Counted from the stretch's first letter, positions 53,220 through 63,298 are shown. The stretch is DNA of 64,000 nucleotides from an uncultured Bacteroidales bacterium (GCA_944325435.1 CALVAC010000005.1:1-64000); one strand, 5' to 3'. Made by a program: numbers and translations. The notes: generated by a model from the sequence alone, not told the origin.

Positions 53220-54575
53220 ATGGACAAAAGAACATTATTGAGCGTGGTTGTTGCCGGCATCTGTGCTGTCTCTATGCAGGCAAAGGACTGGTATGTGACT
53301 GGACAGGGGAGCGACAGCAACGATGGACTTTCGGAGGCGACGGCCTTCAGGACACTCCAGCGTGCAGCTGATGTGGTAAACCCGGGTGATGTGGTGAATA
53401 TAGGGGATGGCGACTATACTATGGAAGGACAGGACGACAACGAGGCAGTGGTGGACATCACCCGTTCGGGTACTCCTGATGCATGGATAACATGGAGAGC
53501 CATTCCGGGACAGACCCCGGTGGTGAGGCCATCGGATTGCTGGAGCGGTATAAGAATACGGGCTTCATACCAGATAATCGAGGGGATATCCGTAATAGGC
53601 ATAAACGATTCCATAGCCCTGAAATATGCAATAGCGGATCTGGGGAACAAGTCTCCCGACCCGAGGTACAATACTAACGGCATTTTCATGGAAGGCCGCC
53701 GGTGTCCTTCGGACAGCAAACCGCACCATGTGATCATCCGTAACTGCACTGTGGCGAAATGTCCCGGAGGCGGCATAACGATGATAGAAGGAGACTATTT
53801 CACAGTTGAGGACTGTATCGTGTACAACAACTGCTGGTTTATGAGATATGGAGGTTCGGGAATCACTACCCTCAACAACTGGGCGTATGACAATGAGCCG
53901 GGGTATCATATAATCATACAGCGTAATCTGGTGTGGAACAACAAATGTTTCGTCTCATGGGAAAAGATCGGCAAACTGAGCGACGGCAACGGTATCCTGC
54001 TGGATGTGACCAACAAGGACGGGCAGACCCTGACCAATCCCGATGCGGATGCCATAGTGTCCGAGACGGCCGCCCCTGTGAAAAAAGATGAGAGACCGGT
54101 GTGGAAAAACCGTGCTCTTATAGCCAACAATGTCAGCGCATACAACGGAGGCTCCGGTATCCATACTTTCAGGACCAGCCACGTGGACATTCTCAACAAT
54201 ACCACCTACTGGAACGGGACAAATGTGGACTACGAGGAGATATTCCCCAACAATTCCGTGGATGTGACCATAATGAACAATATCATGGTCCCTCGACCTG
54301 GAGGAAGGGTCACATCCGACAACAGGAACACAGACATAGTATGGGACTACAACCTCTATCCGGTAGAGCAGGATGTCCTCAGGGGTGAGCATGATATTGT
54401 TGCAGACCCAATGTTCGTCTGTCCTGACATTGACCTTTCGAGGGCTGATTTCAGACTCCGCAAAGGCAGTCCTGCAATAGATTCCGGTACATCCGGCAAG
54501 ACCCGGACTGACGATGTTACGGGGGCAAGGAGGCCGAAAGGCTCCGGACCCGACAGGGGAGCATACGAAAGATAA
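53220..54575 (+). CDS. Right-handed beta-helix protein, paralog of the previous gene
   Basis: This 451-residue protein has a normal signal peptide (LSVVVAGICAVSMQA) in place of a lipobox, so it is probably periplasmic or secreted. It opens WYVTGQGSDSNDGLSEATAF. It shares with its neighbour the motifs VIIRNC, CPGGGI, YNNCW, YGGSGI, KLSDGNGI and NGGSGIHTF at equivalent positions, and ends RGAYER. The pair likely arose by duplication followed by different localisation. Function as a polysaccharide lyase-like enzyme is inferred from fold and context only. Confidence 0.72.
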   Translation: MDKRTLLSVVVAGICAVSMQAKDWYVTGQGSDSNDGLSEATAFRTLQRAADVVNPGDVVNIGDGDYTMEGQDDNEAVVDITRSGTPDAWITWRAIPGQTPVVRPSDCWSGIRIRASYQIIEGISVIGINDSIALKYAIADLGNKSPDPRYNTNGIFMEGRRCPSDSKPHHVIIRNCTVAKCPGGGITMIEGDYFTVEDCIVYNNCWFMRYGGSGITTLNNWAYDNEPGYHIIIQRNLVWNNKCFVSWEKIGKLSDGNGILLDVTNKDGQTLTNPDADAIVSETAAPVKKDERPVWKNRALIANNVSAYNGGSGIHTFRTSHVDILNNTTYWNGTNVDYEEIFPNNSVDVTIMNNIMVPRPGGRVTSDNRNTDIVWDYNLYPVEQDVLRGEHDIVADPMFVCPDIDLSRADFRLRKGSPAIDSGTSGKTRTDDVTGARRPKGSGPDRGAYER

Positions 54576-54596
54576 ATTTGACTGACCAATAAATTA

Positions 54597-56276
54597 ATGA
54601 TACTTATGACAGACAAACTGTTTTCTGGAATATGTGCAGGAGTGGCTGCAGTGGTATGGACATTCCTGCTGAATGTGGCATGTACCCAGGAGCAGCCGGA
54701 GATAGCTGTCGAGTCGGTTGCGATAGAAGAAGAGGGTCTGACCCTCTTCATAGGCGACAGCCAGCAGCTCCATGCAGTCTTCACACCTGACAATGCCTCT
54801 ACCCGTAGCATTAGCTGGTCCATTGACAGGGAAGATGTTGCGACGGTCAATGAACACGGCCTTGTGACTGCAGTCGCAAAAGGAGAGGCAGAGGTGACGG
54901 CTGCCGTTTCAGGCAAGACGGCCACCTGCAAGGTCTCCGTATATGACAATATAGTGTCCGTGACAGGTGTAACCCTTCCGGACAAGAATCTTACTGTAAA
55001 TAGGGATGAAGTCCGTACCCTTGTAGCAACAGTCGAACCGGCGGATGCCACCAACAAGACCGTCAGCTGGACTTCAAGCGACCCTGCCGTGGCGTTCATA
55101 TCACAGGAAGGGGAACTCCACGCCCTACAGCTCGGCAAGGCGGTGATTACAGTCACTACAGAGGATGGGGAATTTACGGCCACCTGCGATGTGACAGTGG
55201 ATGCGAGCGAATATACGGTCACATTCGAAACAGATGGAGGTACTGCCATCGCTCCGGTGACGGTCAAGAAAGGCGATATGCTCCAGAGGCCTGCCGATCC
55301 GCAGAAAGGCGGTCTGGACGAGGGCCTTTATGAAGGTACCATATCCGACCCTGAATCCGGGACAGTGGCATTTGCAGGATGGTACACCGACCCTGAACTT
55401 CAGAATGAATACGATTTCAGCACAGTCCTCGCTTCCGACATGACCCTCTATGCAAAATGGGATGGTGAAGTCCAGTCCCCGATAGAGCTGTCTGATGATA
55501 CCGATATCGTAAATGCGGCATTGGCATATTGCAACGGGCATCAGAGTGGAGAATATACCCTTGTGCTTGCATCGGATGTGGCCAATCCTGCATGGAGCGG
55601 CAGACTCTTCGAGGGTAAGGAAGTCTCTCTGACGGTCATAGGCAAGGGGGAGGAAAGGACTGTATCCCGGACAGTGTCAGGAATCATGTTTGAAATATGG
55701 GGAGGTACACTGACCATAGGCAGCAATATCCGTCTTACCGGAAATACCGGAGGAAGTTCTCTCATTGAACTGAACGGCTCCGGAACATTTGTCATGCTGG
55801 ATGGATCGAAAATTTCCGGCGTGGAGGCTACAGGGGAGGCATCTGTCCTGAGAAGCCAGTCCGGTCAGGCCACATTTACCATGAAGGGAGGCGAAATCAG
55901 CGGCAATCTCCTCGAGGCAGACCAGAATACGCTCTCACGTGCCGCTACCATGAGTTTCCACTGGAATTCATACGTGAACATAGAAGGCGGTGTGATATGC
56001 GACAACCGTGTGGTTTCAACTGTGGATAACCAGGCTTTGGCAGGTGCGATACTCATAAGGCACAACTATGCCAACTTCAACAAGACAGGAGGCGAACTCA
56101 AGGGCAATACGGCTGAATGTACAGCGATATCCAAAGGTGTGATAGCGCAGGAAGTGCTGCTGTATAACGATGGTGCCGGGCAGCCTCCAATGAAAGTCGA
56201 TGCGGATCTCGGCCCGGATGATGATCTGAGCAACAAGAATACCGGTGCAGGCACACCTTGGGTGGCTGTGGAATAA
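54597..56276 (+). CDS. Ig-like/InlB-repeat surface lipoprotein (first)
   Basis: This 559-residue lipoprotein has lipobox NVAC (Cys29); an ATG at 54606 is an alternative start. Two Big_2 bacterial Ig-like domains (SWSIDREDVATVNEHGLVTAV and SWTSSDPAVAFISQEGELHAL, given in part) lead to a Listeria-Bacteroides (InlB B) repeat with VTFETDGGTAI, FAGWYTDPELQNEYDF and TLYAKWDG. The last 250 residues look like a short beta-helix (TFTMKGGEISGN). Such proteins serve as surface glycan-binding or adhesive proteins. Its layout matches the next gene throughout. Confidence 0.75.
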   Translation: MILMTDKLFSGICAGVAAVVWTFLLNVACTQEQPEIAVESVAIEEEGLTLFIGDSQQLHAVFTPDNASTRSISWSIDREDVATVNEHGLVTAVAKGEAEVTAAVSGKTATCKVSVYDNIVSVTGVTLPDKNLTVNRDEVRTLVATVEPADATNKTVSWTSSDPAVAFISQEGELHALQLGKAVITVTTEDGEFTATCDVTVDASEYTVTFETDGGTAIAPVTVKKGDMLQRPADPQKGGLDEGLYEGTISDPESGTVAFAGWYTDPELQNEYDFSTVLASDMTLYAKWDGEVQSPIELSDDTDIVNAALAYCNGHQSGEYTLVLASDVANPAWSGRLFEGKEVSLTVIGKGEERTVSRTVSGIMFEIWGGTLTIGSNIRLTGNTGGSSLIELNGSGTFVMLDGSKISGVEATGEASVLRSQSGQATFTMKGGEISGNLLEADQNTLSRAATMSFHWNSYVNIEGGVICDNRVVSTVDNQALAGAILIRHNYANFNKTGGELKGNTAECTAISKGVIAQEVLLYNDGAGQPPMKVDADLGPDDDLSNKNTGAGTPWVAVE

Positions 56277-56296
56277 TTAACTATAAAAAGAATGGC

Positions 56297-57952
56297 ATGA
56301 ACTGTAATTCAATATTCAATATTGCATTGGCGGCATTGTCCTTTGTGGGGCTGCAGTCATGCAACAGTATGGAAGAAGTGGCCGTACAGTCAATAGCGGT
56401 CAGTCCGGAGGAGAAGACTGTGCCTGTGGGTGAGTCTGTGCAGCTGAGTGTTGTCTTCACTCCGGAGAATGCGACCAACCAGAGGGTGGTATGGACCACG
56501 GATGATGAGGCTGTGGCCACCGTGGATGAAAACGGTGTCGTGACAGCCGTGGCGATGGGCGAGACTATGATTTCTGCCCTGGCATCAGGGTTCAGGGCAC
56601 AGTGCAGGGTGACAGTGCCTGACAATACGGTCTATGTGGAAAGCGTTTCCCTGGATGAGACTGCACTTACCATGGAAATAGGGGACAGACGGACCCTTGT
56701 GGCAACCGTGACCCCTTCCGATGCCACGGATCCGTCCGTGGAATGGTCATCCGACAATACGGCTGTGGCCACGGTATCCGGGACAGGCGAGATAACCGCA
56801 GTTGCCGGAGGTACGGCAAATATAACAGCAACGGCAGTGCTTGCCAAAGGCACGGTATCCGCTTCCTGTGCTGTGACGGTAGTGGCGAGCGAATACAATG
56901 TGCTTTTCGAGACGTTCGGAGGAACGGAGATTCAGATGGCTGTGGTCGAACGTGACGGGAAGCTGACCAGACCTCAGGATCCGACGAGGATGATAGATGT
57001 CCCTGAGGGTCTTTATGAGGGACAGATGGATCCGAACGATGAGACAAGGCTCTACGCTTTCGGAGGCTGGTACACTGATGCGGAACTGCAGAACGAGTAT
57101 GATTTCGATACACCTGTCAATTCCAGCTTCACCCTCTATGCCAAATGGGAGGGCGAAACTCCTCAGCCGATGGACATTTCCTCGGCGGAAGGGACGAATA
57201 TAGTGACGCAAGCTATTGATTGGCTCAATGGAGACCAGACAGGAGAATATACTCTTGTATTGGCGGATGATGTGGAGATTGTTCATTCTGACCCTGTCCC
57301 GGACTTCAATAATGCAGGAGTGACCCTTACTTTTGTCGGCAAGGGGCAAGAAAGGACGATACTGTCATCCTCGGCAGGCAATATGTTCGTGATACGGCAC
57401 GGTACATTCATCCTTGGTGAGAATGTAACTTTCACCGGAAGCGCATTGGGCAGTTTCTATTGTTTTGATGTCCAGAATGACTCTCATCTGATCATGCAGG
57501 ATGGGGCGAAAGTGGCAAATTGCAGCGGGGCAGGACAGGGATTGATAAGGACACAGTCAGGCGATGCGACATTTACCATGAAAGGAGGAGAGATATGCGA
57601 CAATACCCTTACGGTAGCATCTTCCGGGTCACAGCAGTCCGCTCCTGTATGCGTCAACTGGGGTAAGTTCATTATGGAAGGAGGCTCAATTCATGACAAT
57701 ACGGTATCGAGCAGTCATGCGACCCCACGGGTGTCAGGAGGAGTGTATATCAACAACTGGAACAGTATGACAAAGACCGGAGGCGAGATCAGGGACAACA
57801 CAGCGTCCAGTGAGACCGGAGCCGGTTCCGTGGGGCAGCAGATACTGTATTACGCGAATCCTGCAACATGGAAAGTCGACAATAATCTCGAGGCAGGAGA
57901 CAGTCTGACAACAAATGAAGTCGGGACAAATCCTCTCTGGGTGCAGTTGTAA
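56297..57952 (+). CDS. Ig-like/InlB-repeat surface lipoprotein (second)
   Basis: From the ATG at 56297 it has 551 residues, with lipobox LQSC (Cys22). The open frame extends 13 codons further and would overlap the previous gene, but those codons lack a signal. Domain order equals that of its neighbour: two Big_2 Ig-like domains (WTTDDEAVATVDENGVVTAV and WSSDNTAVATVSGTGEITAV), an InlB-type repeat (FGGWYTDAELQNEYDF, TLYAKWEG) and a C-terminal beta-helix (FTMKGGEICDN). Together they look like a tandem duplication with large divergence. It likely displays a binding surface for the target glycan. Confidence 0.76.
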   Translation: MNCNSIFNIALAALSFVGLQSCNSMEEVAVQSIAVSPEEKTVPVGESVQLSVVFTPENATNQRVVWTTDDEAVATVDENGVVTAVAMGETMISALASGFRAQCRVTVPDNTVYVESVSLDETALTMEIGDRRTLVATVTPSDATDPSVEWSSDNTAVATVSGTGEITAVAGGTANITATAVLAKGTVSASCAVTVVASEYNVLFETFGGTEIQMAVVERDGKLTRPQDPTRMIDVPEGLYEGQMDPNDETRLYAFGGWYTDAELQNEYDFDTPVNSSFTLYAKWEGETPQPMDISSAEGTNIVTQAIDWLNGDQTGEYTLVLADDVEIVHSDPVPDFNNAGVTLTFVGKGQERTILSSSAGNMFVIRHGTFILGENVTFTGSALGSFYCFDVQNDSHLIMQDGAKVANCSGAGQGLIRTQSGDATFTMKGGEICDNTLTVASSGSQQSAPVCVNWGKFIMEGGSIHDNTVSSSHATPRVSGGVYINNWNSMTKTGGEIRDNTASSETGAGSVGQQILYYANPATWKVDNNLEAGDSLTTNEVGTNPLWVQL

Positions 57953-57970
57953 TCCGTGGTGCCGAAGAAT

Positions 57971-59197
57971 ATGAAGAAATTTCTATTGCTTTTCGCCCTT
58001 GTTGCGGCCGGAATATTCAGCGGCTGTTCTGACGGCCGGAAGACTATAATGATAGTCTCCGGCTGGCAGGACCTCAATATCGGGGACATCGCGCACACTC
58101 CCGGACTGCTCAAGGTGCTGGAGGACAATATCCCGGATGCGGACCTGATAGTCTGGAAGCAGTCTGTCAGCCAGAGGGCGGATTCCCTTATACAGGCACA
58201 TTTCCCGGATGTCAGATTTGTCGACGGCAGTGTAGGGGAGGACTGGACCGTGGATTCTCCGGAAGTCGTTGAGGCCATCGGAGAGGCGGACATTCTCATA
58301 CACGGCTCCGGTCCGATGCTCCTGGCTGAAGCTAATCTCAGGGCATGGAAGAAGCTGACTGACAAACCGTACGGAATATATGGAGTAACCATTGGCTTCA
58401 TCAATCCTGACCAGGTGGACCTGCTGCAGGAAGCATCCTTCATCTATACCCGTGAGACAGCTTCCTTAGATGTGCTTGCTGCACACGGAATCGACCGTCC
58501 GGAAATCGCATTTGTGCCGGATGCTTCATTTGCAGTAACGATGCACAATGATGCGAGGAATGAGGTGTTCATGGATGCCAACGGACTGGAAGACAGGGAA
58601 TTCATTTGTGTCGTTCCAAGACTTCGCCGTACCCCATACGAGCATTTTGCTCCGGAAGTCCTGGAAGAAATACAAGAGCTGAATGATTCATGCAAGGAGA
58701 TGGACCATGCGAAATTGAGGGAAGTCATGACTCGCTGGGTACGGGATACGCACAGAAAGGTGGTCATTTGTCCTGAAATGACGTATCAGGTCGGGATAAT
58801 GGATGAACTTCTGTATGACCCTCTGCCAGAGGATGTCAAGCCATATATCGTGAAGCACGGATGGTGGTTCCCGGATGAGGCCGTTTCCCTTTATTCGAGG
58901 GCCTGCTGCGTGGTAAGTTTCGAGTGCCATTCCCCGATACTGTCGATAGCCAACGGCACCCCGGCTTTCTATATCCGTCAGAAGGAGGATACCATCAAGG
59001 GGCAGATGTATTATGATCTGGGTCTTACGGATTGGGTCTTCGAGATGGACAGTACCGATGGGGACATGATATATGAACGGTTGAAGGATGTATGTGAAGA
59101 CTATGCCGCGGCGCAGAAATACCGGCAGGCAGGTCTGGAGCAGGCGGACTCGCTTTACAGGCAGTACACGGGACATATACTTGAATATGTTGATTGA
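57971..59197 (+). CDS. Lipid-anchored polysaccharide pyruvyl transferase-fold protein
   Basis: From the ATG at 57971 it has 408 residues and begins with a lipoprotein signal (LLLFALVAAGIFSGC, Cys19). The body matches the polysaccharide pyruvyl transferase family (PF04230): MIVSGWQDLNIGDIAHTPGL, ADILIHGSGPMLLAEANL and, near the end, SFECHSPILSIANGTPAFYI with its conserved His, Ala/Ser and Gly-Thr-Pro. Family enzymes transfer pyruvate from PEP to sugars in the cytosol, so an exported, lipid-anchored member is odd because PEP is not available there. It may recognise or remove pyruvyl groups, or act on another donor; this is inference. It lies between the Ig-repeat genes and a GH-A hydrolase. Confidence 0.78.
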   Translation: MKKFLLLFALVAAGIFSGCSDGRKTIMIVSGWQDLNIGDIAHTPGLLKVLEDNIPDADLIVWKQSVSQRADSLIQAHFPDVRFVDGSVGEDWTVDSPEVVEAIGEADILIHGSGPMLLAEANLRAWKKLTDKPYGIYGVTIGFINPDQVDLLQEASFIYTRETASLDVLAAHGIDRPEIAFVPDASFAVTMHNDARNEVFMDANGLEDREFICVVPRLRRTPYEHFAPEVLEEIQELNDSCKEMDHAKLREVMTRWVRDTHRKVVICPEMTYQVGIMDELLYDPLPEDVKPYIVKHGWWFPDEAVSLYSRACCVVSFECHSPILSIANGTPAFYIRQKEDTIKGQMYYDLGLTDWVFEMDSTDGDMIYERLKDVCEDYAAAQKYRQAGLEQADSLYRQYTGHILEYVD

Positions 59198-59242
59198 CAA
59201 TAATATTATTGATTGATAAATTCTTTGGACTGAAGTTGAGAC

Positions 59243-60679
59243 ATGATGAGAGCATGGAAATATCAGATTGCCTTTATGGCGGTCATGACAATCGGGGCGG
59301 CGGCTTTTGCGCAGGAGGACTATATCCCGGGGCCGATGCCTGATGGATGGAACAGGATAGGGAAAATCACACCGCAGCCGGTTTCGGAGAGTTCTTCTCT
59401 CCTGCTGACGGTGGGATGCGAGGTCCTGGACAGGGACTATACCGACTATGATGAGTACAAGACCTATCTGCCGGCCCTCGGTATAAGGAAGATCAGGCTG
59501 CAGGCTGGCTGGGCCAAGACCGAGAAGGTCAAGGGTGTCTATGATTTCTCCTGGCTTGACCATATCATCGATGATGCCCTTTCCAGAGGACTGGAAATCT
59601 GGCTGCAGACATCATACGGGAATCCGGTTTACGAGGGTGGAGGGACGATCAATCTCGGAGGCGGGGTGCCTGTGTCGGAGGAGGCCAAGGCAGCCTGGGA
59701 CAGATGGGTGGAGGCCATGGCAAGGCGCTACCTCGGCAAGGTGCATGAGTGGGAGATATGGAACGAGCCTGACCTGAGTGCGCAGATTTCGGCCGAAGCG
59801 ATAGCCGACATCAATGTCCGCACGGCAAGGATCATCAAGAGCATCGACTCCAATGCAAAGATTGCCGGGCTTGCATTCTGCGTGCTGGACCCGAAACTCC
59901 TGACCGAATGTCTCGACCTTATCCGGGATGCGGGAGCCCTCGACCTTTTCCACTGGATATCCTATCACGGATATGCATACCGTCCCGAGGACTCGTATCA
60001 CGGCGTGGAGAAGTTCAGGAAGATAATCTCTGGATATTCCGACAGGATACTTCTGCGTCAGGGAGAGAACGGCGCCCCATCGAAAGGACACATGGGAGGC
60101 GCGCTGGATGACTACGACTGGACCGAGCTGTCACAGGCGAAATGGGATCTGAGACGGCTTGCCGGAGACCACGGGCATGATGTGGAGTCGAGCGTGTTCT
60201 CTATCATTGACATGGCATACCCTCCGGGGGAGAACGAATATGTGACAAAGCTAAATGTCAAAGGTCTGATAGAATCCACTCCCGACAAGAAGGCCGTGCG
60301 TCCGAAACTGGCATACCATGCCGTACGGAACTATGCCTCCCTGTTCAACCGTTTCCTGGCCAGGGTCAGGAATCCGGAGATAAAGGTCATCGGAGACGGG
60401 TCCTGGTCCAGGTATATGTACCGGGATGCGAGAGGAATCCCGAGTGTCCTTGTGTGGAATGATGCCTCTGCTCCTCTGAACACCAATGACATGGTTCCCG
60501 TCACCGTGTCCGTGCCGGATGCGGTCTTCGACGACCCTGTGTGGATAGATATCCTTTCAGGGGAGATATATGAGATTCCTGATGGAAACTGTATCCGCAA
60601 AGGCGGCGGATGCAAACTTGAGAATGTGCCGGTGTATGATTCACCGATAGTGATAACCGATAAAAATCTGCTTGACTGA
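59243..60679 (+). CDS. Clan GH-A glycoside hydrolase, GH39-like
   Basis: This exported 478-residue protein has signal peptide AFMAVMTIGAAAFAQ. It is a TIM-barrel hydrolase: RLQAGWAKTEKVKGVYDFSW and VHEWEIWNEPDLS, where Glu175 is the probable acid/base, and LLRQGENGAPS, where Glu275 is the probable nucleophile. A small C-terminal beta domain follows. The pattern fits GH39-type beta-xylosidases or other clan GH-A enzymes, but the family cannot be fixed by eye. Its TGA stop overlaps the ATG of the symporter gene by one base, indicating tight co-expression. Confidence 0.8.
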   Translation: MMRAWKYQIAFMAVMTIGAAAFAQEDYIPGPMPDGWNRIGKITPQPVSESSSLLLTVGCEVLDRDYTDYDEYKTYLPALGIRKIRLQAGWAKTEKVKGVYDFSWLDHIIDDALSRGLEIWLQTSYGNPVYEGGGTINLGGGVPVSEEAKAAWDRWVEAMARRYLGKVHEWEIWNEPDLSAQISAEAIADINVRTARIIKSIDSNAKIAGLAFCVLDPKLLTECLDLIRDAGALDLFHWISYHGYAYRPEDSYHGVEKFRKIISGYSDRILLRQGENGAPSKGHMGGALDDYDWTELSQAKWDLRRLAGDHGHDVESSVFSIIDMAYPPGENEYVTKLNVKGLIESTPDKKAVRPKLAYHAVRNYASLFNRFLARVRNPEIKVIGDGSWSRYMYRDARGIPSVLVWNDASAPLNTNDMVPVTVSVPDAVFDDPVWIDILSGEIYEIPDGNCIRKGGGCKLENVPVYDSPIVITDKNLLD

Positions 60680-62346
60680 TGGATATAGTGCAGCTTCAGT
60701 CCCTCGACTACATTGCCGTCCTGATCTATCTTGTGCTGATGGCCGTGATCGGACTGTCTTTCGGATGGTTCGTCAAGGATATCGGCTCGTATTTCAAGGG
60801 CGGGGGCACCATCCCGTGGGTGATGGCCACCATCACCAATTTCATGGGGCTTTTCAGTACGTTCGTGTTTGTGGCGTATGCCGGTATTGCATACGAATAC
60901 GGACTTGTCTCCATTACCGTATTCTGGACCACGGTTCCCGCCTGCATAATAGCGGGTCTGGTCTTCGGCAAGAGGTGGAGGCGGACCGGACATACGACCC
61001 CTGTGGAGTATCTGGAACAGAGATACGGCTATCCCGTGCGCAAGCTGGTCACATGGATAGGACTGGTGATGAGGTTTCTTGACAACATGGTCAGGCTGTA
61101 TGCGATAGGCGTGTTCATCGCCGTCGTCACCCCTCTTTCCCTGGAGTGGTCGATAGTGGTGTCGGGCATCATAGTCACGATATTCAATATCATAGGCGGC
61201 ATCTGGACAGTGACCATAATGAGCACTGTCCAGATGGTGATACTGCTTCTGGTGACGATTATCCTTCTGCCTCTTTCCCTTGATTCGGCCGGAGGAATGG
61301 CTGCCGTGGCCGAAAAGATTCCGGACCATCTCAACTGGTTCAACGGTCCTAAAGGCGCACCTGTCTGGCTTACGGTCTACGGGATAATGACCGTGATAAA
61401 ATACAACGAGAACTGGACATTCATCCAGAAGTTCTACTGTGTCAGGGATGAGAAGGCTGCCACCAAAGTCGGGATTGCCAGCGGAATACTGTTCCTCATA
61501 TTCACCCCGGTATTCCTTCTCCCGGCAGTGGTCTCCCCTCTGATAATTCCAGAGGTTTCGGATCCGGAGATGTCGTATGTCATGGTTTCGGGGATGCTGC
61601 TGCCTGCCGGTATTATGGGGATAATGTTTTCCTCAATGTTCGCGGCGACGATGTCTTCCCTCAATGCCGAATACAACATAATGGCCGGAGTGCTCACCAA
61701 CGATGTGTACCTTAGGATGTTCAATCCGAAAGCAGGGCAGAAGACCCTGATGAATGTGGCGAGGATTTCAACTGTGCTTGTAGGGGCGATAATGATTCTC
61801 GGGGCCATCAGTATCCGCAATTTCGGAGGTGCATTCGAGGCGAACAAACTGTTCACCGGCATACTCGCAATACCTGTCGGCATCCCTCTTGTCATGGGTG
61901 TCGTGTCGAAGAAGCCCGATATGGCCTCCTCCATCGCGACAATCATAGTCGGCATAGTGGCCGGGATAGGGCTCAACATAGTACCGGGTCTTGCATGGGA
62001 ATATGCTACTCTGATAGAGCTTGGGCTGTGTCTCGTGATCTATTATTTCCCTGCATTCTTGCGGAACAGGACATATTCGGAGGAGGAGCTTAGGTTCTTT
62101 CGTCTGGTCAAGACTCCGATAAGAGAGGAGGACAAGCCGGTCATCTCCCCTCAGTATGTCAGGGCAATGGTCTACCTGTTCGTATTCTCGATGGTTGTTT
62201 CCGGCCTGCTTTTCAGCGGTATGAGCATACCTTCCATAGATACGGATGGCGGATGGTACGGAATGCTGGCAGGTATCGCCTGCATACTCGGTGCAGGTGT
62301 CCTGTTTGCAGTATATAGACTGAAAACACGAAAAACAAATGTATGA
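60679..62346 (+). CDS. Sodium:solute symporter (SSS family)
   Basis: This 555-residue inner-membrane transporter has about 13-14 hydrophobic segments. SSS signatures include VMATITNFMGLFSTFVFVAY, NENWTFIQKFYCVRDEKAA and MFAATMSSLNAEYNIMAGVL. It likely takes up the monosaccharide or uronic acid released in the periplasm, using the sodium gradient. The start overlaps the stop of the GH-A gene, and the next gene starts 8 bases before its stop. Confidence 0.93.
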   Translation: MDIVQLQSLDYIAVLIYLVLMAVIGLSFGWFVKDIGSYFKGGGTIPWVMATITNFMGLFSTFVFVAYAGIAYEYGLVSITVFWTTVPACIIAGLVFGKRWRRTGHTTPVEYLEQRYGYPVRKLVTWIGLVMRFLDNMVRLYAIGVFIAVVTPLSLEWSIVVSGIIVTIFNIIGGIWTVTIMSTVQMVILLLVTIILLPLSLDSAGGMAAVAEKIPDHLNWFNGPKGAPVWLTVYGIMTVIKYNENWTFIQKFYCVRDEKAATKVGIASGILFLIFTPVFLLPAVVSPLIIPEVSDPEMSYVMVSGMLLPAGIMGIMFSSMFAATMSSLNAEYNIMAGVLTNDVYLRMFNPKAGQKTLMNVARISTVLVGAIMILGAISIRNFGGAFEANKLFTGILAIPVGIPLVMGVVSKKPDMASSIATIIVGIVAGIGLNIVPGLAWEYATLIELGLCLVIYYFPAFLRNRTYSEEELRFFRLVKTPIREEDKPVISPQYVRAMVYLFVFSMVVSGLLFSGMSIPSIDTDGGWYGMLAGIACILGAGVLFAVYRLKTRKTNV

Positions 62347-63298
62347 AATGAAGCTTGCGTGGTATCTTCCGACACTTCCAGGTGTCAAATGGAGCATTGC
62401 GAAGCAGCTCGGGGTCGATTATGCAGTGGCTCCGCTGCCGGCAGAGAGGTATTATATGAAGCCGTGGGACTTCAAGGCAATGCTGTATGTGAAGGAAAGC
62501 ATGGCTGAAGAGGGCCTTGAATGGGAAGTGGTGGAGCCGGCTCCGCCTCATTACAGGATCAAGCTCGGGCTTCCGGGGCGCGATGAGGAGATAGAGGTGT
62601 TCAGGCAGGTTATCCGCAACATGGCCGCCCTGGATATTCCTGTCCTCTGCTACAATTTCATGCCGCAGTCCGGCTGGTACAGGACGAATTTCGCTGTCAA
62701 GGGACGCGGAGGGGCGTCTGTCGCCGCTTTCGATGCTTCAAAGGTCGAGAAGGCTCCGGTACTTACTGAGGCCGGGATTGTCCCGGATGAGAAGATATGG
62801 GACAACTGGAAATATTTCATGGACAAGGTGCTTCCCGTGGCTGAAGAGTGCAGGATAAGGCTTGCCTTGCACCCGGATGACCCTCCCGTACCATCCCTTC
62901 AGGGTGTTGCGCGGGTGTTCAGAAGCGCTGAAGCCATGGACAGGGCCATGGACCTGTTCCCGAGTGAATATAACGGTATCACCCTGTGCCAGGGGTCGTT
63001 TGCGGCGATGGGTGAGAATGTGCCGGAAGTCATAAGGCATTTCGGGGAAAAGGGCAAGATTTTCTTCGCCCATTTCCGTGACATAAGGGGAGACATCAGG
63101 TATTTCGAGGAGACATTCCACGATGATGGGATGACGGATATGAAAGCCTGTGTCGAAATGTACAAGGCTGTAGGCTATGATGGCCCCATAAGGACCGACC
63201 ATGCTCCGGTAATGGCGGGTGAGAGCGGGGACAGTCCGGCATACGGGGTACTCGGCCACATTTATGCTACAGGATATCTGAAAGGACTAATGGAATAA
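62339..63298 (+). CDS. uxuA: D-mannonate dehydratase (UxuA family)
   Basis: UxuA converts D-mannonate to 2-keto-3-deoxy-D-gluconate (KDG) in uronate breakdown. The 319-residue TIM-barrel protein is shorter than E. coli UxuA but has the family's features: LCYNFMPQSGWYRT, RLALHPDDPPVPSLQGVARV (metal His/Asp), GITLCQGSFAAMG, FFAHFRDIRGD and RTDHAPVMAGE. It overlaps the symporter gene by 8 bases and is followed after 7 bases by the RraA-like gene. The ATG at 62348 is an alternative start. It supports glucuronate (via fructuronate/mannonate) as part of the substrate. Confidence 0.9.
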   Translation: MYEMKLAWYLPTLPGVKWSIAKQLGVDYAVAPLPAERYYMKPWDFKAMLYVKESMAEEGLEWEVVEPAPPHYRIKLGLPGRDEEIEVFRQVIRNMAALDIPVLCYNFMPQSGWYRTNFAVKGRGGASVAAFDASKVEKAPVLTEAGIVPDEKIWDNWKYFMDKVLPVAEECRIRLALHPDDPPVPSLQGVARVFRSAEAMDRAMDLFPSEYNGITLCQGSFAAMGENVPEVIRHFGEKGKIFFAHFRDIRGDIRYFEETFHDDGMTDMKACVEMYKAVGYDGPIRTDHAPVMAGESGDSPAYGVLGHIYATGYLKGLME

